DNA of 64,000 bases from Nyssa sinensis (GCA_008638375.1 CM018031.1:5294062-5358061), one strand, 5' to 3'. Positions 48,700 through 62,310 are shown, numbered from the stretch's first letter. Translations and numbers: made by a program. The notes: generated from the letters alone by a model not told the origin.

Positions 48700-49420
48700 T
48701 AGGCCGGGCCTCTCCCGGTTCAGACACTCAATCTTGATGGTGCGCTCTTGTTTCTTACCTAGGTTATTCAGAAACGAGATAGGGGCAAGTTCGGGGCAGG
48801 ACTTCTTCTTTAATCCCCATCATTAAAAAATAAAATAAAATAAAATTTATTTAAATTTTGTATAAGTAGAGTTGACTTTTGTTGGGAATTTTTATTTATT
48901 TTTGAATAAAATAATATATATTAATAAAAAATTAAAATGACATAATTTTTTTAAAATATATAATTTTATCAAATTTGTAATATTTTTAAAATAATTAAAA
49001 TTATTATAAATATTAATTATGTAACATAAATTATTTTATAATTTTATTTTATATAGAAAAGTTGGACCGGTGAGGTGGTTTTTTCAAATTCTAACAAGGG
49101 AAAATAGTTTTTTCAAATCAGTCCTGTTATAAGAGCGGGTTGATGGGGTTAAATTGTCATTCATAGCCGAGTGTTGTGGAACATGTAGCACTATGCGCAA
49201 CCTAGCGTTTTCCACTTTTGTTGTTCTATAATGCGCACCGTAGATATTTGATTCGGGAGAGAGGAGAGTCGGAGAACATAATCTGAATCAAAATAGTATC
49301 TATTTATGCGTAATTTTCACATTCTTTCAGTTGCTTCAGTTTCTTCCTCTCCGTATATTCAACCCTCTCTCTCTATACATATGCATATATGTAGTATCAA
49401 TTGATTTTGTAGACTTTGTA
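48700..49420. promoter_or_regulatory. Shared promoter region between divergent genes
   Basis: About 0.7 kb separates the proposed first exon of the RPB7-like gene (minus) and the ATG of the CFM3-like gene (plus). It includes a GC-rich, repeat-free patch next to the RPB7 side (gttaggccgggcctctcccg, about 48699-48718), an AT-rich centre (48820-49060) and a CT-rich leader before the CFM3 ATG (ctctctctctatac). No single regulatory element can be proved by eye. Confidence 0.45.
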
Positions 49421-52400
49421 ATGGCTCTAGTGCCCAGTCGGCAATTCTATCCAACCACCACCACCTTCATTGACTCGTTCCAGAGCTCAGTCTCCAGAGT
49501 CCATGTCACCACACGCTTGCAATTCTTGAGGTACGGTTCATCCATTCCCTTCAAGAAACAGAATTTAAGTCCTGTCCATGACTCTATAAACTCAGACTCA
49601 ACCCCGCAAAAGAACCCACAAAGCAAATTCAATTTTGTACGCAAAAACAAGAATAATAGATGGGGTTTTGCAAGTGAAACATCCATTTCGCAGTCAATCC
49701 CTAGTGTTAGTTTATCTAATAGTAGTTGGTTAGATAAATGGAATGAAACCCACAAACAAAATCGGCCCAAACCACCTCGTACATTGTTGAATTATCGAAA
49801 TAGTGGCAATTTATCGTGTTCAGGTTACGAGAAAAACAATTCTAGCGGCGGCGGCGGCGGCGGCTGGTAGTACAATGGAAAGGATAGTGGAGAAATTGAA
49901 GAAATTTGGTTATATAGATGATGTTAACGAGAAAAAAGAGAAGTTAGCAGATAGAGTGATTGAGAAAGGGTCTATCGAGGATATATTTTATGTTGAGGAA
50001 GGTATGTTGCCAAATTCACGAGGTGGATTTTCAGAGGAATCACCATTGGGGGTGGAAGGTGTGTTTGGGAGTGGTGGAGAGGTTAGGTTTCCGTGGGAGA
50101 AATCAGTGGTAAAGGAAGAGGAGAAGAGGTTGTCAGTAAGGCAAAACACTAGGAAATCTATGGCAGAATTGACCCTTCCTGAATCGGAGTTGAGGAGGTT
50201 GAGAAATTTGACCATTCGGACAAAGAACAAGACGAGAATTGGTGGCGCTGGTGTTACTCAAGCAGTTGTGGATTTGATTCACGAGAAATGGAAATCGTCA
50301 GAGATTGTGAGATTGAAAATTGAGGGTGCCCCTGCACTTAATATGAAGCGGATGCATGAGATATTGGAGGTTAGCTTTTCCTGAAAAATTAATTGTTTTT
50401 CTATTTATATATGATATTATCTTCTCTTCTTATGTTCTAGGAGTTGGTACCTTTATAATTTTATCTAACATGTACTAAAATGCATAATTAAAATGTCAAA
50501 CATGTATGGCAAAAGCTATGCTTCAAATCTTCCTGTTGATGAAAGAGAGTTTCAATCTCTGAAAATTTAGATGGGAGCTTTATTGCAGTCCTTTCAGTTA
50601 GAGGACAAAAAAGCTATCAAGCGCAAGTCCTTTATTGGAATCCTCAGATGTGTTGGCACCTCACCTTGTACGTGGAGCACAAAATTGAGAATTGGGCTAA
50701 AATCTTAGGCTCTCTCATTCTTAGTGTCAAAGTCTGCAAAGAAAAAAGTACCTTAACAACTGTTCTTGCTTGACATAAGACATCCCAAATTTATATTACA
50801 AACATGTTGATGGACAGTGGATTTAGAGACCATTGACCGATCTTACTTTTCTTTTACTTTTATAGGAATTACCCATTTCCTTAGAATAAGAATGATCAGT
50901 TGTTCAATTTTTTTTTAATGTTTTATCCTTTGTGGATTACCAGGCAAACAAGGCTACCCTGGACAGGTCACAAGATTTCAAAATAACATTTGTTAGGAAT
51001 GGTTTGTCATTAAGACAGGACCACAGAGTTGGTTTCTAATAGGAAAAAAAAAAGGGCTAACAAATTTTTTTAATGATTTTCTTCTTTTTTAAAAAGGAGA
51101 ATTGAAGATAAAGACCATAGTTTAGATCCTTCTGAGAGGATCATATGTTTTCTTCATCTAGCACAGTCCTAAATTACTTTCAACATTGTATAACTTTGGA
51201 ATTAATTAGACGATTCCAAGCCTCAGTGTTTGAGTTTTCTTATATGTATCACTCTGGATCTGATACAAGATTTTAAATTCTTGTTCAAAATCCATTTGTT
51301 GATGCCATTTTTTCTCTTTTTGCATTCAGAGAAAAACTGGTGGGTTGGTGATTTGGAGGTCTGGCACATCTGTTTCTTTATATAGAGGTGTGAGTTATGA
51401 AGCTCCTTCAGTAAAACTGAACAAACGGAGATATAAAAAAAATGAAATTCCTCATGATTCCATGTCAACAGCTACTGATAAAACTAGTAGGGATCCTTCG
51501 GAAAGTCCCTGTAACGATGTGCATACACCTCAAACAGATTCAGAAAGTACTGTTGAAGAGGGAAAAAACACAGAATCGTTGCCAGAAGTGAAGTATGAAG
51601 ATGAAGTAGACAAGCTATTAGATGGTCTGGGGCCTAGGTACACTGATTGGCCCGGATGTGATCCGTTGCCTGTAGATGCTGATTTACTTCCCGGTGTTGT
51701 TCCTGGTTACCAACCTCCCTTCAGAATACTTCCTTATGGAGTTAGATCCACCCTTGGTGTAAAGGAGGCAACATCTTTACGGAGGATTGCCAGAGTTCTC
51801 CCTCCACATTTTGCTTTAGGCATGCAATTTCTCTCATATAACATACATATGATTTTGAAGATGTTATTTTGATATTAATTTGAAAATTTGCATCTGCAGG
51901 AAGAAGCAGGCAGCACCAAGGTTTGGTTGTGGCTATGATTAAGTTATGGGAAAGAAGCTCGATTGCAAAGATTGCACTAAAACGTGGTGTACAGCTAACT
52001 ACGAGTGAGAGAATGGCTGAAGATATCAAGGTAAGAAAATATAGTTTGTCAAAGATGTGACAGTAAAAAAGCTTTCACTTGATTCTTTCTACCTACCCAC
52101 CCTTTCTACATTGTCAAATGTTCTGGCTTCTGACACTTTGTGTTAATTATTTGTCAACATGCACTTGCTGTAGTGATTTTTTTTTTGCTTATTCAATAAA
52201 CTCCATAAGTGACACGTTCAGCTTCCAAACAAGTCAGTGAGTCAATTCTTTATATGCAAAAATGTAGCACATTTTCTAGATGTTATAATTTTATGACGAT
52301 AAATCTTCAGTCTCTCTAAATTACTTACCTAGAGCTATTGAAACAACATAGAATAAAACATTGAATTAGAACTTTGCCACATGATAGGCCTCTACCGGTG

Positions 52401-55311
52401 ATAAGCTGATTGTCTCTTTTTATAATGCCACACCAAAGATGTGCTGAATCTCTTTTTCCTCTTTTTGAGTATCTTTGATCATAATGCCTTTATTTATTCA
52501 TGGAGTTGTTACTCACACTCAACACCTTACAGTAAGTGCATATTACTAATAAAGTCCACCAAAGAAGTACCAGACACTGTGACAATCCAAAAATGTAAGG
52601 AATTGAAAAACCACCCTCGAAGCTCTACCAGTGACCGCGCCGTGCCATAGAAAAATCAGTGATTCCTCTCCTTCCACACACACCAGAAAATGCATAAAAG
52701 GAGCAGTAACCCACACTTTTGGTCCCAATCTACAATGCTAAACGGCCTTTCCAACACACTAAAAGCTCCATAACAATCTTTGGCATAACCTAATGCAAGC
52801 CTAATAACAAAAATGGCAAACCTCACAAATCCCTAATAACTGAGCAATGCAAGAACAAATGGTTGACAGGCTCCTCCTATGATTGACACATACAACACCG
52901 ATTCACTAGACAAAACTCTTTTTTCAAATTATTCACGGTAAGGAATCACCTCAAGAGCAGTATACATGCAAAAAATGTCACTTTCAAAGATGTCTTTGTC
53001 TTCCAAACATTCACGACAGGAAATTTAACCGTCATCCCCCTCCCCCAAGAACCCTGTAATAGGAATATACAGTACAAAGACAAACACTTCTCAGCTTCCA
53101 GGGAATGGAATCCTCCTCAATTGGCCTTAGGCCGACAGCCGTTTAACAAACTCAACAAATCCATAATGGACTGAAGCTCCCAATCATGAAAATTTCTATG
53201 ACAAGAAGGCTCACAATATAGACCACTAGGTGACTCAGAGAAACAATCAGCTACCATTGAATCCCTATTCCCTGAAAGCTGAAACAAATTTGAAAAACGA
53301 GCCTGAAAAACATCATCCCCACATCACCAGTCAAACAAAAACCTAACCCATTCCCTGTCCCTACCATAAAATCAACATAAAATTATAGAAAATAAACTTC
53401 CACCCACCTCTTCCTGCCTACACACCCATCCCATAAGAACATTGAACCTCTCTTGATGTTCACCTTCCCCACTCACAACCATACTTACACTCAATCACCT
53501 TTCTCCACAACATCTCCCTTTCCCACGCAAACCTGTACAACCACTTCTCTAACAATGTCTGATTAAATACCCTTAACTTTTTAATCTCAAGACGGCCCAT
53601 CCCCAAGGCTTACAAATTCTATCCCAACTCACTATATGAATTTTTCTCTCATCCCCAAGACCCTCTCATTAAAAATTTCACTGAAAACGCTCAATTATAA
53701 GCTCCACCAATACAGGAAGAGTAAACAAGGACATCAATATCTGGGCAAACTCACCAACATACTTTTAATGAGGCATGTCTGCCCCCTTTTCACAAACATC
53801 TCCGTTTCCAACTTGCTAACCGATTTTGAAACTGCTCAACACTATCCCAAACTGCTTTTACCTAATAAGACCAAAGGATGTCCCAACTACTTGATCGGAA
53901 ATGAATCCACTACACATCCCAACACCAATGCCAAGTCTAGTACATTTTAACATCACCCACTGGTATCAACTCACTCTTCTCCAAATTCACCCAAAGACTA
54001 GACACCGCCTCAAAACACAAAAGAATGCAGCACAAATATGGGAGAAAAAATTAGAAATAACAATAAAAGCGGAAAGATGGAGGAATTTCAAAAAGGAATC
54101 ACCCACTTCTTAACTTACCCCAATAAAGAGGAAAAAGAAAAAATGGAAGGCTTCCCTTTTGGAAATCTGTGGTGCACTCCATTGGCATCTAATACGGTAC
54201 TCTCTTAATTTGAAACGTTGATGTGTCTAGCATGGGGCTTCTTCTCCATATACAGAATCAAGTCCTCACTGAAACCATTTCAAGGATAATATGCGTCTGA
54301 TGAATCCATTTAAAGAATATGTTATTGTAAACCAAAATATTAGGTTTCGATTGGTTGGTTAGTATGTTTTCTTCTGCATTTGCAAAAATACATCTTTTTT
54401 TTGGGTCTGGCAAGATATAGATTTGTGGATTCATTGCAGTACCAGTTATCTAACTCAACTATAGATGCATTGATGTAGGACTAGAAGGAATAGATTAAAG
54501 AAGAGAAGAAAGGGAAGGGAAGAAGAGAGAACCCGAGAGAGAGAGGGAGAGAGGGAGAGAGAGAAAACCAGGAGAAAGTTGAGAGAGAATAAATCACGAA
54601 ATATTTTGTATATTCAATATCAAAGTCCCCGTCTATCAATCACATCCAATGCCTTTGCAAATTCAAGATAAATCTAACAATACAAAAACTTCATCCTATC
54701 CTAAAAACAAGGAACTAGAATTTATCAAAATAAACTAATTCCTGAAATAAAAATAAAAATCACACAATAAAATAAATATCCTCCCAGGTCAAATATTATT
54801 GGCCCGTGAAATCCTTCTTGATCCCCATCAAGCATATTTTTTGGGGGGGTCTGGCAAGATATAGATTTGTGGGTTTGTTGCAGTACCAGTTTTCTAACTC
54901 ATCTGTTATGCACCCTGACTTCTTGTGCAACAGTCATCACAATTTGAGCAGTTTTGCAATGAATTTGTGTGAAAAGTTTTGCTGTCACAGATCATAAAAC
55001 CCCTCCACTGTCTATGTTCCTTTTGGTGATAAAAGAATGCTTTTGGGTGCTTGTTAAGGAAGAGTAGAGGGATGCAAACTAAGTATTTCTTTGAATAGTT
55101 AGAACTTTGTTGTGGTGGTTTCTTGTTTATGAAGGAAAGCTTTAAAAGGAAACTGTCCAAAATGATTCCCTAATAACAAAAACTATTGCAGTTACATTGT
55201 CTTCCTATAAAAATAGCTAAAACACTTGATTAACAGACATATCGTAAGAAGCATGGACATAGGACATAGACAAGCGGACACGGCATTTCTTAAAAAAGTA
55301 TGACACATTGA

Positions 55312-55343
<32 letters not shown>

Positions 55344-58300
55344 TGTACGACCATATAATAAAAACCTAACATTATTGGCATAAAAACACATTAATCACAA
55401 AATATGATTAAGATATTAAAATAACAAAGGCCATTAAATTAAAATTTAAAAATTTCTTCATTTAATCATCAACATTCAATATTCAAGTTTCAAAACAAAT
55501 TTACTAACTGCTACATAGAACATATATATGTATATATAACCAAAAAAAAAAAAATGGAGAAGAGGAAAAAGGAAGGAAAAATTTCAAAAAAAAAAAAGAA
55601 AAAGAAATGTGTACTAACATGTCCTAACGTGTTCAAAATGCGTATGAAATTCAGAAAAACTAAAAATTTACACTTTTTTTGCATGTTCGGGAAGTGTCCG
55701 AGAGTGGCAGTGTCCGACACAGACACGTTAGTCAAAATAGGGTGTCCGTGCTCCATTGAGTGCCTTGATATTCTGAAGTTATAGCCACCTGTGTTTACAA
55801 AGATTATTTGGTAGAGATAGCAGCTCCCTGAATTTGATTCAACATTCTGTGCAATTATGATTTTCATCCCATTATGATTTTCATCCAAATGGTAGGAATT
55901 CATCATGGATGCCAGGTTACAGGGACATGGAAGTTGGTACGCATTTTTCTTGGGAAACAACCTCACGAATAATAGGTGGTTTTTGCATATTAGTAAAATG
56001 TCTTGTTTCTGATTGATTCCAATCACTCTGCCAATTGCCTAGTAAAGATTATTGTTTCCTTACATAGGATTAATTAACTATTAAACTAATTGGTTCATAC
56101 AATATCCCAATTTATATGTCATAACTGTCCTTGTGGAAATCGAGTTGACAACTTCTGGGGCACAGGGTAATTTTCATCAATTAATTGTCAATGAAGAAGA
56201 TTTCTTTAAGATACATGGCATGTTGTAACTTATTATGGGCCCTAATTGTGTCTGATTTATTCTCATTCCAGCGGTTCCTTTCATTTTCTTTGATGATCCC
56301 ATAGTTTGTCATTGCATCCATGTGCTACACCATGTTCTGTATTTTTATCGTTTAATATAGTCACTAAAAATTGTGTATGGATTCAACATCGGGGAGAAAA
56401 GATGTCTAGAGGTGATTGAAAGGATTTCAAATTAACAAATGTGGCATGCCAGATTATTGGGACTCTTACACCAAGTGTAATTTTCTCACTATAGGGTGTT
56501 TTAAATCATTATTGCTGGAAAGGGGAAAATTGCAAGTGATAGCCCTTATTTTCTGTGCTTGGGAAATGTTTCTATGGGATATGTCTATTGCAATTTTTGA
56601 AATGCACCTTTTAAGTTTGCCCGTAAGTAGATAGTGCCTCCTTTTTCAAGGAACCACTGCAACTCTGATGGCTAAGCAAATTGTATGGTGAGGTTTCATG
56701 ATCGTCAACCAAACTGCAAGCTGAACTCTGGTAATCAATAGTAATCTGTGGATAATATAAATAAGGAGATTGATCTACAGTTGTCTGAATTAACCTGTGT
56801 ATATATGCTACATTATAATTTGAGAAATCAAACCTATCAGATTGACATTCCCTACCAAATATTTCCATGATACATTTAGATGAATAAAACGCATGCTTAT
56901 TGGCGAATGTCATTATATATTGGGTTAATGTGGTTGGTTTCAAATGTGATATTGAAGACCCATATTGAACATTTGATTGGAACATCTTTTTTATTCAATG
57001 CAGAAATTAACTGGAGGTGTGCTTCTCTCTAGAAACAAAGACTTCTTGGTGTTCTATAGGGGAAAGGATTTTTTGTCACCCGATGTTGCTGAAGCATTAC
57101 TAGAAAAAGAGAGATTGGCAAAGACCTTGCAAGATGGAGAAGAGCGAGCACGGTTGAGAGCATCCTCAGTCGGTTTTACCAAACATTGAAATAACTGATG
57201 AATCTGGAACTGCTGGTACACTTGCAGAAACATTGGATGCAGATGCTAGGTGGGGAAAAAGGCTGGATGATCAAGACAAGGAAAAGGTGATGATGGAAGC
57301 AGAAGTAGGCAAGGCATGCCAACCTTGTTAGAAAGCTTGAACGGAAGCTTGCTTTTGTAAGTTCTCCGAAACCTAGGTTTGGTGTTATGAATGATACCAT
57401 ATTTATGCTGCCCTCTTTGTACTTGAAGTGTTTCATCTGCCACAGGGTCGCAGTGAATGCTCCTTGATGTGATTCCCATATGATTTGTAATGATAATTTT
57501 CTCTTTATTCTCTTTCCCTTCGTGTTTCTAAATTTGATTATTGAGCTAATGCATCAAATGTAGTGAGTCATATATCCATAGTTTCCATTTCTGGAATCTC
57601 CAGGGCCTGATCTTTCAGAAAATTTGTCTGACAGGCTGAGCGAAAGGTAATGAAAGCAGAACGGGCATTATCTAAGGTGGAGGAGTTTTTAAATCCAGCA
57701 GATCGCCCAGCAGACCCAGAAAGCATAACTGATGAGGAGAGGTTTATGTTTCGCAAGCTTGGTTTAAGGATGAAAGCATTCTTACTTCTTGGTAAATAGA
57801 ACTTTCTACATACTGAAATTGACATGCTTTTCCTACAAGAGTATAATGTATTAAGTGAATGTATTGCTGTTTCAGGTAGGCGTGGAGTTTTTGATGGTAC
57901 AGTGGAGAACATGCACTTGCATTGGAAGTACCGAGAACTAGTCAAGATCATGGTAAAGGCTAAAAGCTTTGACCAGGTCAAAAATATTGCATTATCCCTT
58001 GAAGCTGAGAGTGGTGGTGTTTTGGTGTCAGTGGACAAAGTTTCCAAAGGGTATGCCATAATTGTCTTCCGGGGGAAGGACTATAAGCGACCTTCGGCAT
58101 TGAGGCCAAAAAATCTTTTAACAAAGAGGAAGGCTTTGGCACGTTCAATTGAGCTTCAAAGGCATGAGGTATTTCCTCACAATCTGTATACTTGTAATCC
58201 AAAGCTCTTGCTTATCCAAATATTGAGCTAAAATATATATTGCATATGCATGATGCAATGTACTCCTGAAAATTCATTGACCAACAATTGACTGGAAGGC

Positions 58301-59230
58301 AAGCAACACCTCTAAGAATGGGCCACCCTGTACTGTATACCTCCACCAAATTAGTCCCATAATTCAACTACCCAGATCAAGGGGTAGGTCGCCATCCCTT
58401 TCAGACTTTACTTTAGGCCCTGGATATTACCTTTTGTGTTATCTATATACGGGTAGTGTTTCTGGCCTTCAGCTGATTGATCATTTTGGTGACCCTCCAT
58501 CCCATTTTCCATACAGATTGGATGAATTTGATCTCATTTGCATATGCATCTGCTAAATTTATCTGATTGTAATTTTTACAAAGTTGTTTATGATCCTGAC
58601 TCATTTGTCACATTATTTTGACAAACAGGCTCTCCTTAACCATATTTCCACTCTCCAAATGAAAGTGGAAAAGCTGAGATCCGAAATTGTAAGACCTTTT
58701 AACTTATTTTAGCATTATCTATATTAGATTTGCTGATTCAGATGTAGGGTAGAATTTCATTACAGTGCCTGTTTTTGACTCACAGCCTGTATACTTGTGC
58801 TCACAATTTCAGGAACAAATGGCAATCGTAAAAGGCCATGGAGATGACAAGCTGTATGACAAATTAGATTCTGCTTATCCTACCGAAGATGACAGTGAGG
58901 TCAATATTTTGTCTGCAAAACTATATTTCTTTACTAAAAAGGCTGGTACATTTTCTTATATTTATTATTATTATTTTTTAATTTATCTTCCAACAGGAGG
59001 AAGGAGATGAGGCATACCTTGAGACCTATGACAGCGATAATATTGGTGAAAATGAAAGCGATAACTCAATCCACAATCTCCAGTTAGAAACAAATTTTCC
59101 ATATGATTTCCAAGATCAGGAATCCGAAACAGAACTCACGGGTCATTATCCGTATGCAATTGCCAATGCATCACATACCAGAGTTGATGAAATGAGGGAA
59201 GAAGATACGGGACTACATGGATCGAGTTAA
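49421..59230 (+). CDS. CFM3: CRM-domain chloroplast splicing factor, CFM3-like
   Basis: Nine exons: 49421-50369, 51330-51819, 51900-52030, 57004-57356, 57635-57791, 57876-58168, 58629-58688, 58813-58899, 58997-59230. The start [16 protein letters not shown] leads a Ser/Thr-rich N-terminus like a chloroplast transit peptide. Three CRM domains follow. CRM1 begins [20 protein letters not shown] and includes [20 protein letters not shown]2 begins [20 protein letters not shown] and includes [21 protein letters not shown]3 begins [20 protein letters not shown] and includes [15 protein letters not shown]. An acidic tail ends it. Family members bind group II introns with CAF proteins in chloroplasts. 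Removing one extra base at 49865 and two in exon 4 (57171-57173, 57308-57309) makes every phase agree, giving about 916 residues. Intron 2 uses a GC donor (51820). Confidence 0.9.
51820..51899 (+). other. GC-AG intron in the CFM3-like gene
   Basis: The 80-bp intron starts gcatgcaatt and ends catctgcag. Only this placement keeps the conserved [13 protein letters not shown] reading intact (the Gly codon is split g|ga). A GT donor in a compatible position is not present, so this looks like a rare GC-AG intron. Confidence 0.7.
52540..54170 (-). mobile_element. LINE fragment in intron 3 of the CFM3-like gene
   Basis: Minus-strand reading shows a degraded L1-type ORF2 end: [20 protein letters not shown], a [16 protein letters not shown] stretch, [20 protein letters not shown] (zf-RVT-like), NRCCMC, then [15 protein letters not shown] near the C-terminus. 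Stops are frequent. A T run at about 52178 could mark its 3' end, but I could not find a target duplication. It sits antisense in a 4973-bp intron. Confidence 0.7.
54471..54830. mobile_element. Solo LTR, 360 bp, in intron 3 of the CFM3-like gene
   Basis: Ends tgatg...catca are perfect 5-bp inverted ends. Flanks tgcat (54466-54470) and agcat (54831-54835) agree at four of five positions. The interior has a GA-rich block (54500-54590) and no coding capacity. On both sides of it a segment of about 65 bp (ggtctggcaagatatagatt...) is directly repeated at about 54404 and 54848, so it lies in a short duplicated host segment. Confidence 0.6.
55252..55756. mobile_element. Possible MITE with gtgtcc-rich ends
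   Basis: The left end aagcatggacataggacata and the reverse-complemented right end ggagcacggacaccctattt form imperfect inverted ends. Both subterminal regions carry ggacac/gtgtcc motifs. The interior holds an AT microsatellite (55316-55343) and A-rich stretches whose K-rich frames are not genes. No target duplication was confirmed. Confidence 0.4.
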
Positions 59231-60537
59231 TGGGAAAGAGGAGAATATAATTTATAATTCATTTTCAATTATCGAGGGATTACCGCAACAGGTACCAGCA
59301 TATGCATGGTGCGGATAGAAACCAGAAACCTTTCAGGCAGGCCACTTATGGATGAATTGTGTAATATCTCACTGTTGAAGAAGAGTTGTAATTTATGGAG
59401 GGATTCAGATTCAAAGCTCAAATGGCCTATTGATTTAAGCAAAGTCCTTGTTTATTCTTTGGGTGAAGATTTGTGACAATTTTGCACCTTTGGAAAGAAA
59501 CAAAGGACATGACGCTTGACTTTTCAACTCTTCCCATCAAGGAGTCAAAAACAAACTGTCGCATTGTGTTTTAGTATTCGGATCCTGACTTGACCTTGTG
59601 TTGAAATTGTACCAAGGACCCCTTTGTGTGTGCGTGGGGATGGACGCAGTTTTTGAAAAATCAAATTTCTTACTAATATACATGTGTGTGTGTGTGTGTG
59701 TGTCTAGATAAATATATATACATATATATATGTATGTTTTTTTATCACTGCGGCACCAAAGGAGGTTAGATGTGCAGTCTTATTTGTGGGAAGTCTGGTT
59801 TTACAAAACCAGTGAATTTCAGGTGGAACGGATTTAAAGGCATGCCCTCAATTTAATTTAACTGGACTCGATACTTGTTTAAAAATAATTTATTGTAAGA
59901 TAAATAAATTTAATTTAATTAAGTAATGTTAATGTCTTAAATTATTACAAAAATTATTTATTATGTATCTAAAACATCACTAATGTCAAATCAACTGAAA
60001 TGAAAAATTCTGTATCAAAATTTGAGAGAGTATTACTTAAATTTGATTATGCTTTGAGACTCTATTTTTTATGGATTTGGACTTAAACTCAAATCATTAT
60101 AATTAGCATATTAAGACAAAGTAAATTGCTCAAATTTTAATCAAGATGGATTCAATCATGGATTTGCTGAGATCAGCTACTGAGATTAAAAGGAAATTCA
60201 AGCTTAATCACATTTTAAAACTAATAAGACTTGTTTGATCAGTTTTGGTGGGAGTGGGTCCTACCCATATGATTTAATCTTAGGACACATGTATGACAAT
60301 GACTTCTAAGTTCTCACCCAGACGCTTACACATAATTTATATTAAAAAAAAATGTGTGAAGGATGACTTTTTTTCTATATACACCGTTTGACCAAGAGAC
60401 CGCACATTTGACCACATGCTAAATGTGCGTTTTATGACTCTTCTATACACCTCCTGACTCAGAATACCGTTATAATAACAGTGGGAAACGAAATTTGAAA
60501 TTCCCGGGAAAGGCAAGACTCAGAAAGAGAGAGAAAC
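59231..60537. other. Intergenic region between the CFM3-like and bHLH92-like genes
   Basis: Probable CFM3 3' UTR from 59231 and a bHLH promoter up to 60537. It contains a (GT)n/(TA)n microsatellite at about 59681-59740. No further gene is seen. Confidence 0.5.
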
Positions 60538-61260
60538 ATGGATCAGTTTTTCCAAGAAGAGATGTTTTTGTTGGAGGCGGCTGCTCCTCCGGCGAATCGA
60601 AGTGATTTTGTCAGGTATTCGGAGCGACCCATTGAAGGATTTCGAATGAAGATATCAAATCATCGCAACATAAACAGGAGAATGATAGAGTTTCTGAGAA
60701 GTAATCGGAGGCAGGTGATGGAATCTAAAAGACCAGAGAAAGAACGGTGTTTTCGGCATATGATTAACGAGCGAATAAGGAGGGAGAAACAGAAACAGAG
60801 TTACTTGGCCTTGCATTCTGTTTTGTCCCCTGGAACCAAGGTTAGAGCATCTCAATCTATACATACATGTGTGTGTGGGTGTATATATGTGTATTATGGT
60901 TCTGTATCTGAACTTTCTTTTTCTTTCTTTTTTTTTTTTTTTTTTTGGTAATTGTAATTGCAGAGTGATAAGAATTCAATAACTCAAATGGCATTGAAGG
61001 AAGTTCCAGAGTTGCAGAGACGCAAGGAAGAGTTAGAGAGGCGAAACAAGGAGATTGAGGCGATTTTAGGTGAGAGAGAAGCAGAGGAAGCAAGGAGAAG
61101 CTAAAATCAGACTGAAAGTGGCTAATCCTTCATCTGGGATTGATTCTATGGTGGAGGTTCTAAAATGCTTGAAAAGTATGGGGTCCAAAACCAGAGCCAT
61201 CCATTCAAAATTCTCATCTCAGGAATTGTCGGCAGTATTGCAGGTCGAATCCCAGGTGGT

Positions 61261-61307
<47 letters not shown>

Positions 61308-62196
61308 GCGCGCACACACACTGGATATTTGTGTACTCTCACTGGTAAATGCTATACTTCAATGAACATTGCAAAGCAAAGGATTGCAAGTTTTTTTATT
61401 AAACTCACATTGTTTTGAATTAAATTTTGAGGAAATTACTCACGACTCCTCTAGTTAGTACTTGTGCACATAACCCTCTATGATATAAAAGTGAATATAT
61501 ATCTTTCTTTTGTTAAAATTAAAATAAAATTGTCAGTCTTTTGTTAAAATACACGGCACGCACCTTTCACGTATTAAATATAATATTTTGAATCATATGA
61601 CAAAGGTTAACGCGCATTTTATATCTCAAATTTTGAAAAGGAAATCGGATTATTTTAGTTTTTTAGTATTTTCTGCATTATAAATTTCACTTTAATTTTA
61701 ATGACACGAGAAGTAAATCTCGATTATGTGCATATGAGCCTAGTCACAGGAAAGTTAATGAGTACTTTTCCCTAAAAAAAAATTATACCCACATTAATTT
61801 GATCATGTTGTTTAAGAAATAGGGGTCTCTTATTGAATGAATTCTGAGTTTGAAGAATTTGACTGAAACTTTTGTTAAAAAGTGTTTTCTTGAGATCATG
61901 AATTTGATAAATAAGTAAAGAAAAAAAATTACCTGAGTTTGGTATATTTGATTTTAAAAGAGACCGATAGGATTAAAAAACTCACATGATTGCTGTCTCA
62001 TGCTATTTTTTTAGCACATGTTGCAATTGTTGTCCCAATATTCTTCTTATCCTCTGTGATTAATCAAACACTTGTTAATTTGTCTTATTTTCTCAATTGT
62101 TGATAGACTGGGACTACGGAAGTAGTGGAAAAGGCAGTGCATCGAACACTATTTGAGGTTGAGAGGAAGTTTCGTTTCCATTTCCCAGACGACTAG
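60538..62196 (+). CDS. bHLH transcription factor, bHLH92-like
   Basis: Three exons: 60538-60840, 60964-61255 and 62107-62196. The start MDQFFQEEMFLLEAAAPP is followed by a basic region with the H-x3-E-x3-R pattern (HMINERIRRE), helix 1 (QKQSYLALHSVLSP), a loop across the first intron, and helix 2 (MALKEVPELQRRKEELERRN). The C-terminal part (GIDSMVEVLKCLKSMGSK, VVEKAVHRTLFEVERKFRFHF) matches the layout of Arabidopsis bHLH92, a nuclear factor linked to osmotic and salt responses. Exon 2 has one extra base somewhere in about 61060-61100 (GA-rich), which creates a stop after EEARRS. Removing it gives phase-0 junctions throughout and a 227-residue protein. A CT microsatellite follows the second donor. 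Confidence 0.85.
61261..61306. repeat. (CT)n microsatellite next to a splice donor
   Basis: About 20 CT units beginning six bases after the exon 2 donor of the bHLH92-like gene, followed by a short (CA)n run. Confidence 0.95.
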
Positions 62197-62310
62197 GAGA
62201 GGAGGATAAACGAAAGCCAGCGTAGTTGAATTTAAAATTACCAAAGCCAATGGAAATCAGCACATGCCAAATACAAGTCAGTTGTTGTAGCTGCTTTTGA
62301 CTGGATGTAA

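Noticed and set aside
55511..56026. Minus-strand open frame of 171 codons inside intron 3 of the CFM3-like gene
   Set aside because: It crosses an A/T homopolymer block and the ends of a possible MITE; no domain is visible and the region is intronic.
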